From assembly GCF_017497975.1 (NCBI RefSeq), contig NZ_JAGDEL010000017.1, positions 1 to 64,000 of the forward strand: a stretch of DNA of 64,000 nt, given 5' to 3'. This document shows positions 48,403-57,625 of the stretch, one piece after another. The notes under the pieces are model-generated. The model saw only the letters and a list, made by a program, of their open reading frames with translations, had not been told where the DNA came from and ran no database searches. Every line of letters begins with the position of its first letter. Within the stretch, counting starts at the first letter, position 1. Origin of the DNA: Metabacillus bambusae. Lineage in GTDB: Bacteria > Bacillota > Bacilli > Bacillales > Bacillaceae. A program made the position numbers and the translations under genes.

Positions 48403-48523
48403 TACAAAAAAATATTCTAATACAAATGTGGATGAAGTCAAGCGTTTAAACGCTCAATCAGGATTATCTTATAATGAAGTGAAACAACTACTTGCTGCAC
48501 AATTAAAAAAAGAGCAAAAATGA
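48386..48523 (+). CDS. Small hypothetical protein overlapping the preceding gene
   Basis: 45 residues from ATG 48386 (GAGGG upstream), overlapping the previous stop codon by 17 bp, so translation is probably coupled. The middle reads TNVDEVKRLNAQSGLSYNEV, resembling the DV.EVK..N.QS phrase of gamma-type SASPs. A terminator overlaps its end. Possibly spore-related; no firm family. Confidence 0.6.
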   Translation: MLKPFSTKKYSNTNVDEVKRLNAQSGLSYNEVKQLLAAQLKKEQK

Positions 48524-48551
48524 GGTCTTCCTCGTATTTGCTCTTTTCTTT
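48509..48551 (+). terminator. Terminator after the 45-aa gene
   Basis: AAAGAGCAAA...TTTGCTCTTT stem with inner GAGG/CCTC pairing, followed by TTCTTT; could also serve the convergent yppG-like gene. Confidence 0.75.
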
Positions 48552-48563
48552 ATCCCGTAGCAT

Positions 48564-49025
48564 TTATTTAAACATTGAGGTAACCCCTTTAAATAGTCCT
48601 CCCATTTGGTTTACAGCACTCATCATTTGTCCTGCTGTATCCATCATTTTGTTAATATCTAATTGACCATCAGATTTTTTAAATTGTGAAATAACTGTTT
48701 GAAAACCTGTTGGCTGTTGTTTAAAGTTAGGTACTGGCTTAGGATATGGTGTTGGATATTGCGAGTTCATATACTGTCCATTTAAAATACTATTGTTTCC
48801 AGTTCCATAAAATGGTTGATACGGATTTTTAAACTGTGGTTGGTATTGTTGCTGATAAGGTTGATAATACGGGTTTTGATATTGTTGCTGATACGTTGAA
48901 GCATTCATATTTTGGCCATTTTGAAAATCAGAAGTTTGTTGCTCCAAAAAAGGAAAAGGCTGAACTGGTGGATAGTACGGACTTTCTCTTCTTCTCCTTC
49001 TTTGAAAAGCATGTTGTTGATTCAT
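48564..49025 (-). CDS. yppG: YppG-like low-complexity protein
   Basis: 153 residues. A basic start with [12 protein letters not shown], a long Gln/Tyr/Pro/Asn-rich middle ([18 protein letters not shown]), and a conserved C-terminal ~50 residues ([20 protein letters not shown] then [13 protein letters not shown]). This is the plan of YppG and related spore-coat-type proteins; function unknown. GAGGAGG precedes the ATG. Near yppE/yppC as in B. subtilis. Confidence 0.75.
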   Translation of the reverse strand: MNQQHAFQRRRRRESPYYPPVQPFPFLEQQTSDFQNGQNMNASTYQQQYQNPYYQPYQQQYQPQFKNPYQPFYGTGNNSILNGQYMNSQYPTPYPKPVPNFKQQPTGFQTVISQFKKSDGQLDINKMMDTAGQMMSAVNQMGGLFKGVTSMFK

Positions 49026-49166
49026 CTAAAATTCCTCCTCCCATTAATCGAAACCTAGTTGTTCTTACTATATGAATAAAATGCCTATTGGGTGAAACAA
49101 AAATCAATACATGAATTTTGCTTGATTTGCTCATATTAGAAGGGAACATATTAAGGGGGGATTATC

Positions 49167-49331
49167 TTGGCAAGAGGGAAACATTTTAACCATAAAGAAA
49201 GAGGACATGATCCTACAATTCCAAAGCATGGACAAGAAGTTCCTGATAAGGAAACAGAACATTTAGCATATGCTATTGAACCAGTCGCAAGTGAAGGTCA
49301 AGGTCCAGTTAGTATTAAGACAGAAAAGTAA
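49167..49331 (+). CDS. Small hydrophilic protein (54 aa, TTG start)
   Basis: MARGKHFNHKERGHDPTIPK and a neutral-acidic second half ending SIKTEK. TTG 49167 sits behind AAGGGGGG. Contains four histidines, no cysteine. A family B repeat begins right after the stop codon. No family recognised. Confidence 0.6.
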   Translation: MARGKHFNHKERGHDPTIPKHGQEVPDKETEHLAYAIEPVASEGQGPVSIKTEK

Positions 49332-49500
49332 AAGAACAAAAGCGCAAGCGCCTTGAACAGCCTCGGGCAAATAAGACGCTTAAGAATTGAAGGTGTTCTT
49401 TACCTTCAATTCTTAAGTGGCTTATGACCTCGAGGGGCTAGGCGCTGGAGCTGGATGCCAAGCGCTTATTCACAGTATAAGAATTTTATAATTCCTAGAC
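49332..49500. repeat. Family B repeat, copy 3
   Basis: GCGCAAGCGCCTTGAACAGC...GGCGCTGGAGCTGGATGCC with central hairpin AATTGAAGGTGTTCTTTACCTTCAATT and outer TAAGACGCTTAAG/CTTAAGTGGCTTA pairing. The tail GCGCTTATTCACAGTATAAG then AATTTTATAATTCCTAGAC is nearly the same as copy 2. A partial second tail unit (ATTTATCCACAGTACAG then AAATTTTATAAT) follows at 49532-49560. Confidence 0.8.
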
Positions 49501-49575
49501 ATGAACAAATGCTAGAAGCTTGTGGACATGAATTTATCCACAGTACAGAAATTTTATAATATATGAACGACAATA

Positions 49576-49598
49576 AGGGACTGCTCTAGTCAGTCCCT
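49576..49598 (-). terminator. yppE terminator
   Basis: AGGGACTGACTAGAGCAGTCCCT on the minus strand then TATTG; overlaps the stop codon. Confidence 0.65.
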
Positions 49599-49951
49599 AC
49601 TTCAATCTCTGCGAGAATACTATGGATAATATATTCCACAGAATGATGGAGATTATGAAATCTTTGATTATTTACATCTTTATAAAATGACTGTAGGACA
49701 ATCTGCTCAATATTATCAATCGTTGATTCAATTTGTGATTGATGGATATATTTAGGTTTATGCTCGTTTACCCAAGCCTCTGCTAACGGCTTCCACTTAG
49801 TTGCTTGGTTCATAACCTTCTCGAACGCAGGCTTTACCTCATTATAAAAAAGCGATTCAGTTTTTTCTGGTTTTTGCTTTATTTTTTCAAATCTAACCTT
49901 ACAATCATCTAAAAGCTGCAGAAGCTCTCTTGAAAACATGATTAATTCCAT
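49586..49951 (-). CDS. yppE: YppE-like protein (DUF1798)
   Basis: 121-residue helical-bundle protein. FEKVMNQATKWKPLAEAWVN then EHKPKYIHQSQI and SFYKDVNNQRFHNLHHSVEY followed by IIHSIL match the YppE/DUF1798 family, for which a structure but no function is known. Start ATG 49951 has GAGGTG 8 nt upstream; MFSREL 12 nt later is possible. Confidence 0.85.
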   Translation of the reverse strand: MELIMFSRELLQLLDDCKVRFEKIKQKPEKTESLFYNEVKPAFEKVMNQATKWKPLAEAWVNEHKPKYIHQSQIESTIDNIEQIVLQSFYKDVNNQRFHNLHHSVEYIIHSILAEIEVGTD

Positions 49952-50006
49952 TTAAAGCTCACCTCTGCACTTATCATACCAAATCAGTTAAAATAACGCA
50001 CATCAC

Positions 50007-50267
50007 TTAAATATTTGTTGCTACAAAAGGAAAGCAGGAAGTATGAGACTGATAACTATCATTCTTTAGATGTGTTTCTTTTTCTATGCTTAAACAAGAA
50101 ATTAGTTCAGTTAGCTGCTGATCAATACGACTAGCATCCTCCTGCAATTTAATCTCCATTTTATTAGTTGAAACCTTATCTATAAATACTTCCTCAAGTG
50201 CCGTAAGCTCTTGTTCTAATTCTGCTAATTTCCCTTCAATTACACTCTTTTCAATGATATTTTTCAA
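50007..50267 (-). CDS. Hypothetical coiled-coil protein (yppD position)
   Basis: 86 residues; IEGKLAELEQELTALEEVFI to about residue 60 is a heptad-rich helix, the C-terminal 20 residues are irregular. GGGAGAACG precedes the ATG. It lies between yppE and sspM, where B. subtilis has small ypp genes; similarity to YppD not established. Confidence 0.6.
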   Translation of the reverse strand: MKNIIEKSVIEGKLAELEQELTALEEVFIDKVSTNKMEIKLQEDASRIDQQLTELISCLSIEKETHLKNDSYQSHTSCFPFVATNI

Positions 50268-50444
50268 CGTTCTCCCTCCTCTTACTGATAGTTAATTCGC
50301 TGAATATTTATGACCACCTTCATGCTTGACAAAACTAGTTTCTATTCGTCAAAGAAAGTGAAAATGTACATTCTTCGACATCTATGTTCGACCTGCATGG
50401 AAACAATTACATTAGTAAAGACTACTTCATAGGAGGTGCTAACA

Positions 50445-50543
50445 ATGGCTAAAAAACCAAAAGGTAAACAACAATCTGCTGATGATAAAGCACGTAGTAC
50501 AGGAGATAAAAAGCTGGATGGTCCTAATCGACCTTCAACGTAA
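50445..50543 (+). CDS. sspM: Small acid-soluble spore protein M
   Basis: 32 residues, too short for usual ORF tables: MAKKPKGKQQSADDKARSTG then DKKLDGPNRPST. The C-terminal DKKL.GPNRPST is the hallmark of B. subtilis SspM. Minor spore-core protein made in the forespore. AGGAGGTG lies 7 nt upstream of the ATG. Confidence 0.9.
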   Translation: MAKKPKGKQQSADDKARSTGDKKLDGPNRPST

Positions 50544-50580
50544 AAGGTAAAGGGTATTTAAAGTGATTTCACCAATGAAA

Positions 50581-50612
50581 AGAAAGCAAGGACCACCGTC
50601 CTTGCTTTCTTT
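50581..50612. terminator. Terminator between sspM and yppC
   Basis: AAAGCAAGGA-CCACCG-TCCTTGCTTT followed by CTTT; on the minus strand GCTTTC. Serves sspM and probably convergent yppC. Confidence 0.75.
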
Positions 50613-51594
50613 ATCCATTTCTCCAATACTCTTGAAGTAATGTTAATAAGTGTAATTGATTTTGCTTATGTCTAAACCAATTAGTTAGTTCATAGTTTTT
50701 GGGGATTTTGGGTTCTTTAAACCATTTTATTGTATTTTGACCATGAAACCAATCTTGCTTTTTATCGTCTATACTATGTGGAACCATTGGATATGCTGTT
50801 CGCAATAATGGTGTTTCCCTTTTATTTTTTTCGGGAAAGGTTTGTTCATAATCATATCTTGAGCCAGTGTGTTGAACAGACCGGGAAAAAGTCAAAAATT
50901 GTTCATATAAACCAGCATAGAATAGTAACCAAGCCAATCTCTTACCAAGTTCAATCCTATTTGTCAGATTATTAAAGTTATAAACAGAAAAACCAAACAG
51001 TTCTCCACTTAAGGTTGGAAATATAACTGTACTAAAGTGAAGCAAATCTTGAATTTTATAAGGATTCTTTTTAAACACTAAGCTCTTATACTGTTTATTA
51101 TTTATTACAGGCGTTTGAATTACATTTTGCTCATTAATAATAAGTGCGGTTAATAATCGATTTGTTTGTTTATTACACCAAAAATCATTCCATTCTTTTA
51201 ACATAAATTGAGATATCTGAAAAAAATCGAATAAATAAAAAAGTGGCTTATTTACCTTTTTTGACCACTCATAAAGTAATAGTTGTGGGTATGCATCTTG
51301 AAAAATTGTCCAATTTGCTCGTTCATATGTCATAAAAAGCAACGATCTCTGTTCCGTACTTAACGCTTTTCTGAACCATTTTCCTTGCAGGTCTGTCATG
51401 CTCCAGCCTGCATTTCTTGAAACCATACTAGCAAGGTATGACCATTTTATTTCTGGGTGACGTTCATAAAAGTCCTGATACGCTTTTGTTCTAGATATAT
51501 TGTCGTAATTTTTTTTTCTTGTCGTATTAACTATAGATGTGATGATTTCTTGATCACTCATTCTATTTTTCGCTAATGGTTTGCTGTTAAACAT
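50611..51594 (-). CDS. yppC: YppC-like protein (DUF2515)
   Basis: 327 residues, aromatic-rich, soluble. Conserved phrases: TSIVNTTRKKNYDNISRTKAY, SMVSRNAGWSMTDLQG and LGKRLAWLLFYAGLYEQF. Member of the DUF2515/YppC family of spore-formers; function unknown. Divergent from recU with a ~280-bp gap, as in B. subtilis. GAGGTGG precedes the ATG. Confidence 0.88.
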   Translation of the reverse strand: MFNSKPLAKNRMSDQEIITSIVNTTRKKNYDNISRTKAYQDFYERHPEIKWSYLASMVSRNAGWSMTDLQGKWFRKALSTEQRSLLFMTYERANWTIFQDAYPQLLLYEWSKKVNKPLFYLFDFFQISQFMLKEWNDFWCNKQTNRLLTALIINEQNVIQTPVINNKQYKSLVFKKNPYKIQDLLHFSTVIFPTLSGELFGFSVYNFNNLTNRIELGKRLAWLLFYAGLYEQFLTFSRSVQHTGSRYDYEQTFPEKNKRETPLLRTAYPMVPHSIDDKKQDWFHGQNTIKWFKEPKIPKNYELTNWFRHKQNQLHLLTLLQEYWRNG

Positions 51595-51876
51595 TGTTCC
51601 ACCTCAAATAAAACGAAATTTAAAATATTTACAAGCCATGTTCAATTAAGAAGGAAAAAGCTTGATCTATAATCTGTGTCTGAGATCATTTATATTTTTA
51701 ACAGCTAAAAGAAAAAATTCATGAAATAATAAGCGGATATTTCTACCTTACCGTCATACAAATTATCGTCTCCTAAACGTTTAGAATGTACACATTAACA
51801 AAATTGAAACTTTTTTATCAAACATTTCTTGATATTTTTGGTATGATAGGTAGTAGTTTCAATGAGGAGGTTAAGT

Positions 51877-52470
51877 ATGATTTTTCGTTACCCTAACGGA
51901 AAGCCTTATGAGCCAAAGGAACAATTCCTACAGAAAAAACAGCAATCGATCACTTATAGCAATCGCGGTATGACACTTGAAGAAGATTTAAATGAAACAA
52001 ATAAATTCTATCTTGAAAACAAACTAGCTGTTATACATAAAAAGCCAACACCTGTCCAAATCGTTAATGTTGACTACCCTAGAAGGAGTGCAGCAGTGAT
52101 CAAAGAGGCTTATTTTAAACAAAGCTCAACAACAGATTATAATGGGGTATATCGTGGTAAATACATTGATTTCGAAGCAAAGGAAACAAAAAATAAAACC
52201 TCTTTTCCTTTACAAAATTTTCATGCTCACCAAATTGATCATATGAGAAATATAGTCGAACAAGGTGGGATATGCTTTGTTATTTTGTCAGCATTTAATG
52301 AATTTTATTATTTAGATGCTAAAAACCTGTTAACCTATTGGAACCGGCAAGAAACTGGTGGAAGAAAGTCAATCACACTTAATGAATTGAATGAACATGG
52401 TCATAAAATCCCTTTAGGTTATCAAGCAAGGATTGACTATCTTAAAATTATCGATAAACTATATTTTTAA
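51877..52470 (+). CDS. recU: Holliday junction resolvase RecU
   Basis: 197 residues from ATG 51877 ([15 protein letters not shown]), 6 nt behind GAGGAGG; the upstream ATG contains the ribosome-binding site itself and is rejected. PD-(D/E)XK-like catalytic core: [20 protein letters not shown] holds the D..E.K set, then [14 protein letters not shown]. The N-terminal stalk [14 protein letters not shown] is also present. It cuts four-way DNA junctions during recombination and modulates RecA. Head of the recU-ponA pair (86-nt gap). Confidence 0.96.
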   Translation: MIFRYPNGKPYEPKEQFLQKKQQSITYSNRGMTLEEDLNETNKFYLENKLAVIHKKPTPVQIVNVDYPRRSAAVIKEAYFKQSSTTDYNGVYRGKYIDFEAKETKNKTSFPLQNFHAHQIDHMRNIVEQGGICFVILSAFNEFYYLDAKNLLTYWNRQETGGRKSITLNELNEHGHKIPLGYQARIDYLKIIDKLYF

Positions 52471-52556
52471 GATAGATTTCAAATATGAATCGTTACTTAT
52501 AGTTACTTATAATAACGCTTTTTAATGAAAGCCTATTATGAAAGGTTGGTAGTAAA

Positions 52557-55214
52557 ATGTCAGAACAATATAGAAGTCGTGAAGAACGGAAACGACAACA
52601 GGCGCAAAACTCGCCAAAGCAAAAAAAACAGCAAAAGCAAAAAAGTAAGAAATCATCTCCATTGTGGAAAAAGATTTTATTAACATTATTAGCCATTGGA
52701 ATTGTAGGAATGGTTGCAGGTGGAATTACATTTGCAGCAATCGTAGCCGGGGCACCTTCACTAGATGATAAAAAATTAAAGGATTCTTTCTCCTCAGTCA
52801 TCTATGATATAAATGGTGAGGAAATTACCGAATTTGGTCAAGTTAAACGAACATATGTCCCTTATGATGACATTCCTAAAATTCTTGAAGAAGCAGTACT
52901 TGCTACAGAGGATGCACGTTTTTATGAACATAACGGAGTAGATATTATCCGTCTTGGTGGTGCATTTGTAGCAAACATACAAGAAGGTTTTGGTGCAGAG
53001 GGTGGTAGTACTATAACACAGCAGGTTATTAAAAACTCCCTCTTAACAACAGAAAAAACCATTACACGAAAAGTTCAAGAAGTATGGCTAGCATTTCAAT
53101 TAGAACAAAAATATTCAAAACAAGAAATTATTGAAATGTATTTAAATAAAATTTACTTTCCTGGAAATGTATATGGTGTAGCACAAGCTGCTGAATCGTT
53201 TTATGGTAAGGATTTAAGCGAGTTAGAGCTTCATGAGGCAGCAATGATCGCTGGTATTCCTCAAAGTCCGAATAACTATAATCCTAGAACAAATCCTGAG
53301 AGTGCAGAGAAACGACGTAATATCGTGTTAACATTAATGGCTAAGCATGGTTTTATTACTGAAGCTGAAGCCGATGAGGCAAAGAATATCCCTGTACAAT
53401 CTACAGTCATCGAACCGACTGAAAAAGCAAATCCTTATCATGCATTCGTTGAAGAAGTTATTGAAGAAGTAAAAGAAAAAACTGATATTGATGCAGGATC
53501 TGCTGGATTAGAAATCTATACTACTTTAGATCCGAAGGCTCAAGATACAGTCGAAAATGTGCTAAATGGTGATACACTTAATTATCCTGATGATAAGCTA
53601 CAAGCAGGTATCGCTTTAATTGATACGAAAACTGGTGAAATTCGTGCAATAGGTGGCGGACGTAATCAACCTGTCGGAGGTTACAATTACGCAACAGACA
53701 CTAGACGACAACCAGGATCAACGATTAAACCTATCCTTGATTATGGCCCAGCGATTGAACATTTAGAATTTGATTCAACATATGAACAAATTCGTGATGA
53801 GCCATACACATATAGTGATGGAAAAACACCAATAAATAACTGGGATAGAGATTATATGGGCCAAATGTCCATTCGACAAGCATTAGCTTATTCAAGAAAT
53901 ATTCCAGCATTAAAAGCATTACAGAAGGTTGGATTAGAAAAAGCTCAAGATTTTGCTCAAGGTCTTGGTATCCCTCTACCTGAAATTCATGAGTCATATG
54001 CAATCGGTGGTTTTAAACATGGTGTATCCCCTCTCCAAATGGCAGGAGCTTTTAGTGCCTTTGGAAATAATGGAATTTTTATTGAACCACACGCTGTTAA
54101 AAAAATTGTTTTAAGCGATGGGACTGAAATAAGTCTTGCTCCAGAACCTGAGCCAGCAATGAGCGATTACACTGCTTTCATGATTACAGACATGATGAAA
54201 TCTGTTGTAGAATATGGAACTGGTAAATCAGTTGCTATTCCAAATGTAAATATTGCTGGGAAAACAGGTACAACAAACTTTACTGATGATGATAGAGCAA
54301 AATACAACATCCCTTCTGGTGCTGCAAAGGATGCCTGGTTTGTTGGCTATAATCCAAACTATACCGCAGCTGTTTGGACTGGATATAACATTACAGAGGA
54401 CAGTGAAAAGGTCTACTTGGATTCGTCAGATCAAAAGCTTGCAAGAGCTATGTTTAAAGAGGTCTTCTCTGAAATTGCAGGTGACGATACAGCAGACTTT
54501 GAACAACCAGATAGTGTAGTGAAAAAAGCCGTTGAAAAAGGTTCTATGGAAGCTGTTTTAGCAAGTGAATATACACCTTCAAGCAAAATTTCCTATGAAT
54601 ATTTTGTTAAAGGTTCTGAGCCTTCAAAGGTTTCAAAAAAATACGTGATCCAAAAACCTGATAAACCATCAAATCTAAATATAAATTATGATCAAGTAAC
54701 TAATTCTATAAGTCTTAGTTGGAGTTTCGATGAGAATGCTTTAGATAATGTCTCCTTTGAGGTAAGGCAGTCTGTTGATGAAGGCCCATACCAAGTCGTA
54801 AATACATCTAAAAATATGGGTTATCAAATAGCTGATGTTATTCCAGGTGCCATCTATTCATTCCAGGTTGTAGCTGTTAGTGATGACGATAATAGCAATC
54901 GAAGTGATGAAGCTGCAACGAAGATTCAAGTACCAGAGCCAGAAGTGGATGTTCCAGAGCTTCCTGGAGAAGCTGAAGGAACCGAAGAAGAAAATGTGGA
55001 AAAAGACACAAATAACAATGGTAATGGGAACGAGAATGGGAATGGCAATCAAGACAAAAACGACAATGGCAATCAAGATGAAACTGAAGTCGAAGATGGC
55101 AATCAGGACAGTGAAGTAATTAATCCTGAGGATATTGATACACAGCCTGCTACCGATGCCATTACACCTCCCCAAGATAATAATGGAAGAAAAGAAGATG
55201 GAGAAGAAGAATAA
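52557..55214 (+). CDS. ponA: Class A penicillin-binding protein PBP1A/1B
   Basis: 885 residues. Cytoplasmic basic tail (1-37), one transmembrane helix (38-64), GT51 glycosyltransferase (about 80-260; catalytic ATEDARFYEH with Glu118, and EGGSTITQQ), transpeptidase (about 320-620; Ser388 in PGSTIKP, SRN at 446-448, KTGTT at 569-573), a fibronectin type III domain (about 695-790) and an Asn/Gly/acidic low-complexity tail (about 815-870). It polymerises and cross-links peptidoglycan and is the PBP regulated by GpsB. Coupled to recU as in B. subtilis. Confidence 0.95.
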   Translation: MSEQYRSREERKRQQAQNSPKQKKQQKQKSKKSSPLWKKILLTLLAIGIVGMVAGGITFAAIVAGAPSLDDKKLKDSFSSVIYDINGEEITEFGQVKRTYVPYDDIPKILEEAVLATEDARFYEHNGVDIIRLGGAFVANIQEGFGAEGGSTITQQVIKNSLLTTEKTITRKVQEVWLAFQLEQKYSKQEIIEMYLNKIYFPGNVYGVAQAAESFYGKDLSELELHEAAMIAGIPQSPNNYNPRTNPESAEKRRNIVLTLMAKHGFITEAEADEAKNIPVQSTVIEPTEKANPYHAFVEEVIEEVKEKTDIDAGSAGLEIYTTLDPKAQDTVENVLNGDTLNYPDDKLQAGIALIDTKTGEIRAIGGGRNQPVGGYNYATDTRRQPGSTIKPILDYGPAIEHLEFDSTYEQIRDEPYTYSDGKTPINNWDRDYMGQMSIRQALAYSRNIPALKALQKVGLEKAQDFAQGLGIPLPEIHESYAIGGFKHGVSPLQMAGAFSAFGNNGIFIEPHAVKKIVLSDGTEISLAPEPEPAMSDYTAFMITDMMKSVVEYGTGKSVAIPNVNIAGKTGTTNFTDDDRAKYNIPSGAAKDAWFVGYNPNYTAAVWTGYNITEDSEKVYLDSSDQKLARAMFKEVFSEIAGDDTADFEQPDSVVKKAVEKGSMEAVLASEYTPSSKISYEYFVKGSEPSKVSKKYVIQKPDKPSNLNINYDQVTNSISLSWSFDENALDNVSFEVRQSVDEGPYQVVNTSKNMGYQIADVIPGAIYSFQVVAVSDDDNSNRSDEAATKIQVPEPEVDVPELPGEAEGTEEENVEKDTNNNGNGNENGNGNQDKNDNGNQDETEVEDGNQDSEVINPEDIDTQPATDAITPPQDNNGRKEDGEEE

Positions 55215-55237
55215 GATGATTCTCTCTTCTCTCTAAA

Positions 55238-55281
55238 CAGAAAAAAAGAGATTACTCGTTAGCAGTAATCTCTTTTTTCTG
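55238..55281. terminator. Convergent terminator ponA/ypoC
   Basis: AAAAAAAGAGATTACT-CGTTAGC-AGTAATCTCTTTTTT: long stem with A- and T-runs, overlapping the ypoC stop codon. Confidence 0.9.
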
Positions 55282-55821
55282 TTTCAAGCGCTGGATCGCC
55301 AATGTTTTATAGAAATTTTTTTCAAGTTCATCAAACAATTGTTGTAGCTGGATAAAAGAATGGTATCCACTAGGTTTATTAAGTATAAACAATAACCGTT
55401 CTTCACAATTTACCGGTTTTTGATTCAATTCTGAAACCATCATATCTTTTACATGTAAACTTTTTATTGGGGTATGATTCGACCAAAAAAGAGCTAGTAA
55501 AAATAATGAGATAGATTGAATAGATGCTGATTCAACCTGCAAATTTGTCTTTCTCTTAGCATAACTTGTTTGTAATTCCGGTTTTAACATCTTCCATTGC
55601 TCGATAACAGCCTTTACTGCGACCTCTGAGTTCTTCCAAGGAGGATCTTCGCATGGTTGATTGCTTGCTAAATGGAGCATATCAAAATAAAAGGGCTCCT
55701 TTCTAATGATATCCTCAAAATTAACTATATCAACCATTTTAAACGTTGTTCTTTTTGTAGAAAAAGGGGCAACTAGAAATGCTTCTGGCACTTTATATTC
55801 AGCACTATGATTATCTAACAT
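55252..55821 (-). CDS. ypoC: YpoC-like protein
   Basis: 189 residues, soluble, helical. FEDIIRKEPFYFDMLHLASN near residue 40, EDPPWKN and LLFILNKPSGYHSFIQLQQL near the C-terminus resemble Bacillus YpoC; function unknown. The ATG lies inside the end of nth (10-bp overlap), so it is translated with nth and dnaD. Confidence 0.85.
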   Translation of the reverse strand: MLDNHSAEYKVPEAFLVAPFSTKRTTFKMVDIVNFEDIIRKEPFYFDMLHLASNQPCEDPPWKNSEVAVKAVIEQWKMLKPELQTSYAKRKTNLQVESASIQSISLFLLALFWSNHTPIKSLHVKDMMVSELNQKPVNCEERLLFILNKPSGYHSFIQLQQLFDELEKNFYKTLAIQRLKQKKEITANE

Positions 55822-56476
55822 GTGTAGACTTATCCTTTTTCATCCGCTTTTGCCCTTCGCGACATAAATGTAAAAGTGGGCAAACCTCACATTTAGGTGA
55901 TTGGGCTTTACAATGGTAACGACCAAAAAAGATTAACCTATGATGAGTATCTGACCATTCCTCTTTTGGAATTTTTCGCATTAATGTTTTTTCAACCTCT
56001 AAAACAGAATCCTTCCAACGACAAATACCTAATCGCTTACTAACCCTTTCAACATGTGTATCTACAGCGATAGCTGGAACACCAAATGCAACAGACACGA
56101 CAACATTTGCTGTTTTACGCCCTACGCCTGCAAGCTTTGTTAATTCTTCATGTTCACGAGGAACTTCTCCATTATATTGTTCAAGAAGCGTTTCACACAA
56201 GCTTCGGATATTTTTAGCCTTATTACGGAATAAGCCAATAGATTTAATATCGGATTGTAATTCCTCAAGTGGAACTGCAAGATAATCCTCTGGTGTTTTA
56301 TATTTTTGAAACAAATCTTTTGTTACTTTATTTACAAGTGCATCTGTACATTGTGCTGATAATGCAACAGCAATAACAAGCTCAAATGGATTATCATGAA
56401 TTAATTCACAATGTGCTTCTGGAAACATGTTATGAAATGTATCTAAACATTCTCGAATTTGAACTTTTGTTAGCAT
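55811..56476 (-). CDS. nth: Endonuclease III
   Basis: 221 residues. DNA glycosylase/AP lyase for oxidised pyrimidines. The helix-hairpin-helix LAGVGRKTANVV contains the catalytic Lys, followed by VDTHVERVSKRL with the catalytic Asp. The C-terminal 4Fe-4S loop is CKAQSPKCEVCPLLHLC (C-x6-C-x2-C-x5-C). Complete and colinear with dnaD upstream and ypoC downstream. Confidence 0.97.
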   Translation of the reverse strand: MLTKVQIRECLDTFHNMFPEAHCELIHDNPFELVIAVALSAQCTDALVNKVTKDLFQKYKTPEDYLAVPLEELQSDIKSIGLFRNKAKNIRSLCETLLEQYNGEVPREHEELTKLAGVGRKTANVVVSVAFGVPAIAVDTHVERVSKRLGICRWKDSVLEVEKTLMRKIPKEEWSDTHHRLIFFGRYHCKAQSPKCEVCPLLHLCREGQKRMKKDKSTHVR

Positions 56477-56509
56477 GGTTTCACCTGCTTTATTTTTATT
56501 TGTAGAAAA

Positions 56510-56521
56510 TTGGGACGGAAA
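56510..56521. repeat. Short shared motif TTGGGACGGAAA upstream of nth
   Basis: The same 12-mer is found at 27282-27293 upstream of the GNAT gene, each about 35-95 bp before a minus-strand start codon and in the same orientation. Possibly the trace of another dispersed element; two copies only. Confidence 0.35.
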
Positions 56522-56690
56522 TACGTCTTTTATTAGAATAAAACCATCCTATTTCGAAAGAACTGGTTGAGAAGCATCACTTTTTAGTGCTTGCTCTGAT
56601 CGAGCCTGCATATTTGAGTGGTTATAATAAAACGATCTTTTACTTCATTTTAATAAAGATGCAATATTACTTTATTGGTTTTGTTTTCAA

Positions 56691-56718
56691 AGAAAAAGAG
56701 AGCTAGTTGCTAGCTCTC
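56691..56718 (-). terminator. dnaD terminator
   Basis: GAGAGCTAG-CAA-CTAGCTCTC on the minus strand followed by TTTTTCTTTG; overlaps the stop codon region. Confidence 0.75.
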
Positions 56719-57417
56719 AAGCCAATTATAAAAAGGAACTTTACGTTGATACTCCTCTTGATTCACTTGCTGCTTACTAGAAGAGTTACCTTGGTGTTGA
56801 CGAAATTTTTTAGCGTGATTTCGTGCTTGATCTATTGTTCGAATCCCATTCTTTTTCCATTCAAATAAAATTCGATCAATATAGCGAAAGTTCAACTTAC
56901 CTGACATGACAGCTTCTCTTAGTGCAGCTTTTATGATAACTGGATCATAATCATCTTGATCAATCCATATTGCTAATGATTCACACTCGAACGGAGATAA
57001 TGGACGGCCAAATTCATTTTCAAAAATGGTATACAAGCTTAGATCCTCTTGCTTGCTTTTCTCCTGCTCTACTTTGTTGTTTTCCTGCATTAAATAGGAA
57101 TATAACTTATCCCATAACGGTTTTAAAGAATAGTTTTCAAAAAGTATTGTATTTTCTTCACATTCTTCTATTGTTAAAAAACCTCTTTGAATTAAACTTC
57201 TTAAAATGGATGTACATGTTGATGTAGAAAATGACATGTGATCGGATAACTCCGTTGGGGTTGGAAACTGATTCCCATTTTGTTTGAATTTTTTCACTTG
57301 GAGAATCATCATAAATTCCTCTTCGTTTAGCCCTAATTTTGAATAATTATTAAATAAAATAACGGGTATTGAAACATTTCCCGTCTCTTGTAAATATATG
57401 AATTGTTCTTTATTCAT
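56710..57417 (-). CDS. dnaD: Replication initiation protein DnaD
   Basis: 235 residues from MNKEQFIYLQ (ATG 57417; GAGGTG upstream). N-terminal winged-helix oligomerisation domain (about 1-110; FPTPTELSDHMSFSTSTCTS) and the C-terminal DnaD domain (about 130-205) with ENEFGRPLSPFECESLAIW and RYIDRILFEWKKNGI, the YxxxIxxxW DNA-binding motif. It bridges DnaA and DnaB in primosome loading at oriC and at restart sites. Followed by nth, as in B. subtilis. Confidence 0.95.
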   Translation of the reverse strand: MNKEQFIYLQETGNVSIPVILFNNYSKLGLNEEEFMMILQVKKFKQNGNQFPTPTELSDHMSFSTSTCTSILRSLIQRGFLTIEECEENTILFENYSLKPLWDKLYSYLMQENNKVEQEKSKQEDLSLYTIFENEFGRPLSPFECESLAIWIDQDDYDPVIIKAALREAVMSGKLNFRYIDRILFEWKKNGIRTIDQARNHAKKFRQHQGNSSSKQQVNQEEYQRKVPFYNWLES

Positions 57418-57576
57418 CCAACACACCTCACTTTTAAGTATAACATTACTACACTAAACATTGTATAGAATCACCCTCGGTTGTTTTTGCCAATAGCCAT
57501 GTTGTAGCTAAATGTGATTATGCTTCTCTTTCACATATAGTTAGTAGCTACGATCAAGTAATGGGTAAACATAAAA

Positions 57577-57622
57577 AACCGACTCTTTAAAAGCAGGCTA
57601 GCAAGCTTTTAAGAGTCAGTTT
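57577..57622 (-). terminator. asnS terminator
   Basis: GACTCTTAAAAGC...GCTTTTAAAGAGTC stem with TTTTTTATG on the minus strand. Confidence 0.85.
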
Positions 57623-57625
57623 ATT

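Noticed and set aside
48142-48523. Prophage remnant around the Acb2/Tad1-like gene
   Set aside because: Flanking genes (csgA, yppG, hsp20) are chromosomal and no integrase, repressor, structural or lysis gene is visible.
33399-49542. CRISPR-like recurrence of TTATCCACAGTA units
   Set aside because: Only three units, thousands of bases apart or irregularly spaced, belonging to family B repeat tails; no spacers and no cas genes.
54858-55175. Frames opposite or alongside the ponA tail
   Set aside because: Low-complexity shadows of the Asn/Gly/acid-rich PonA C-terminus.
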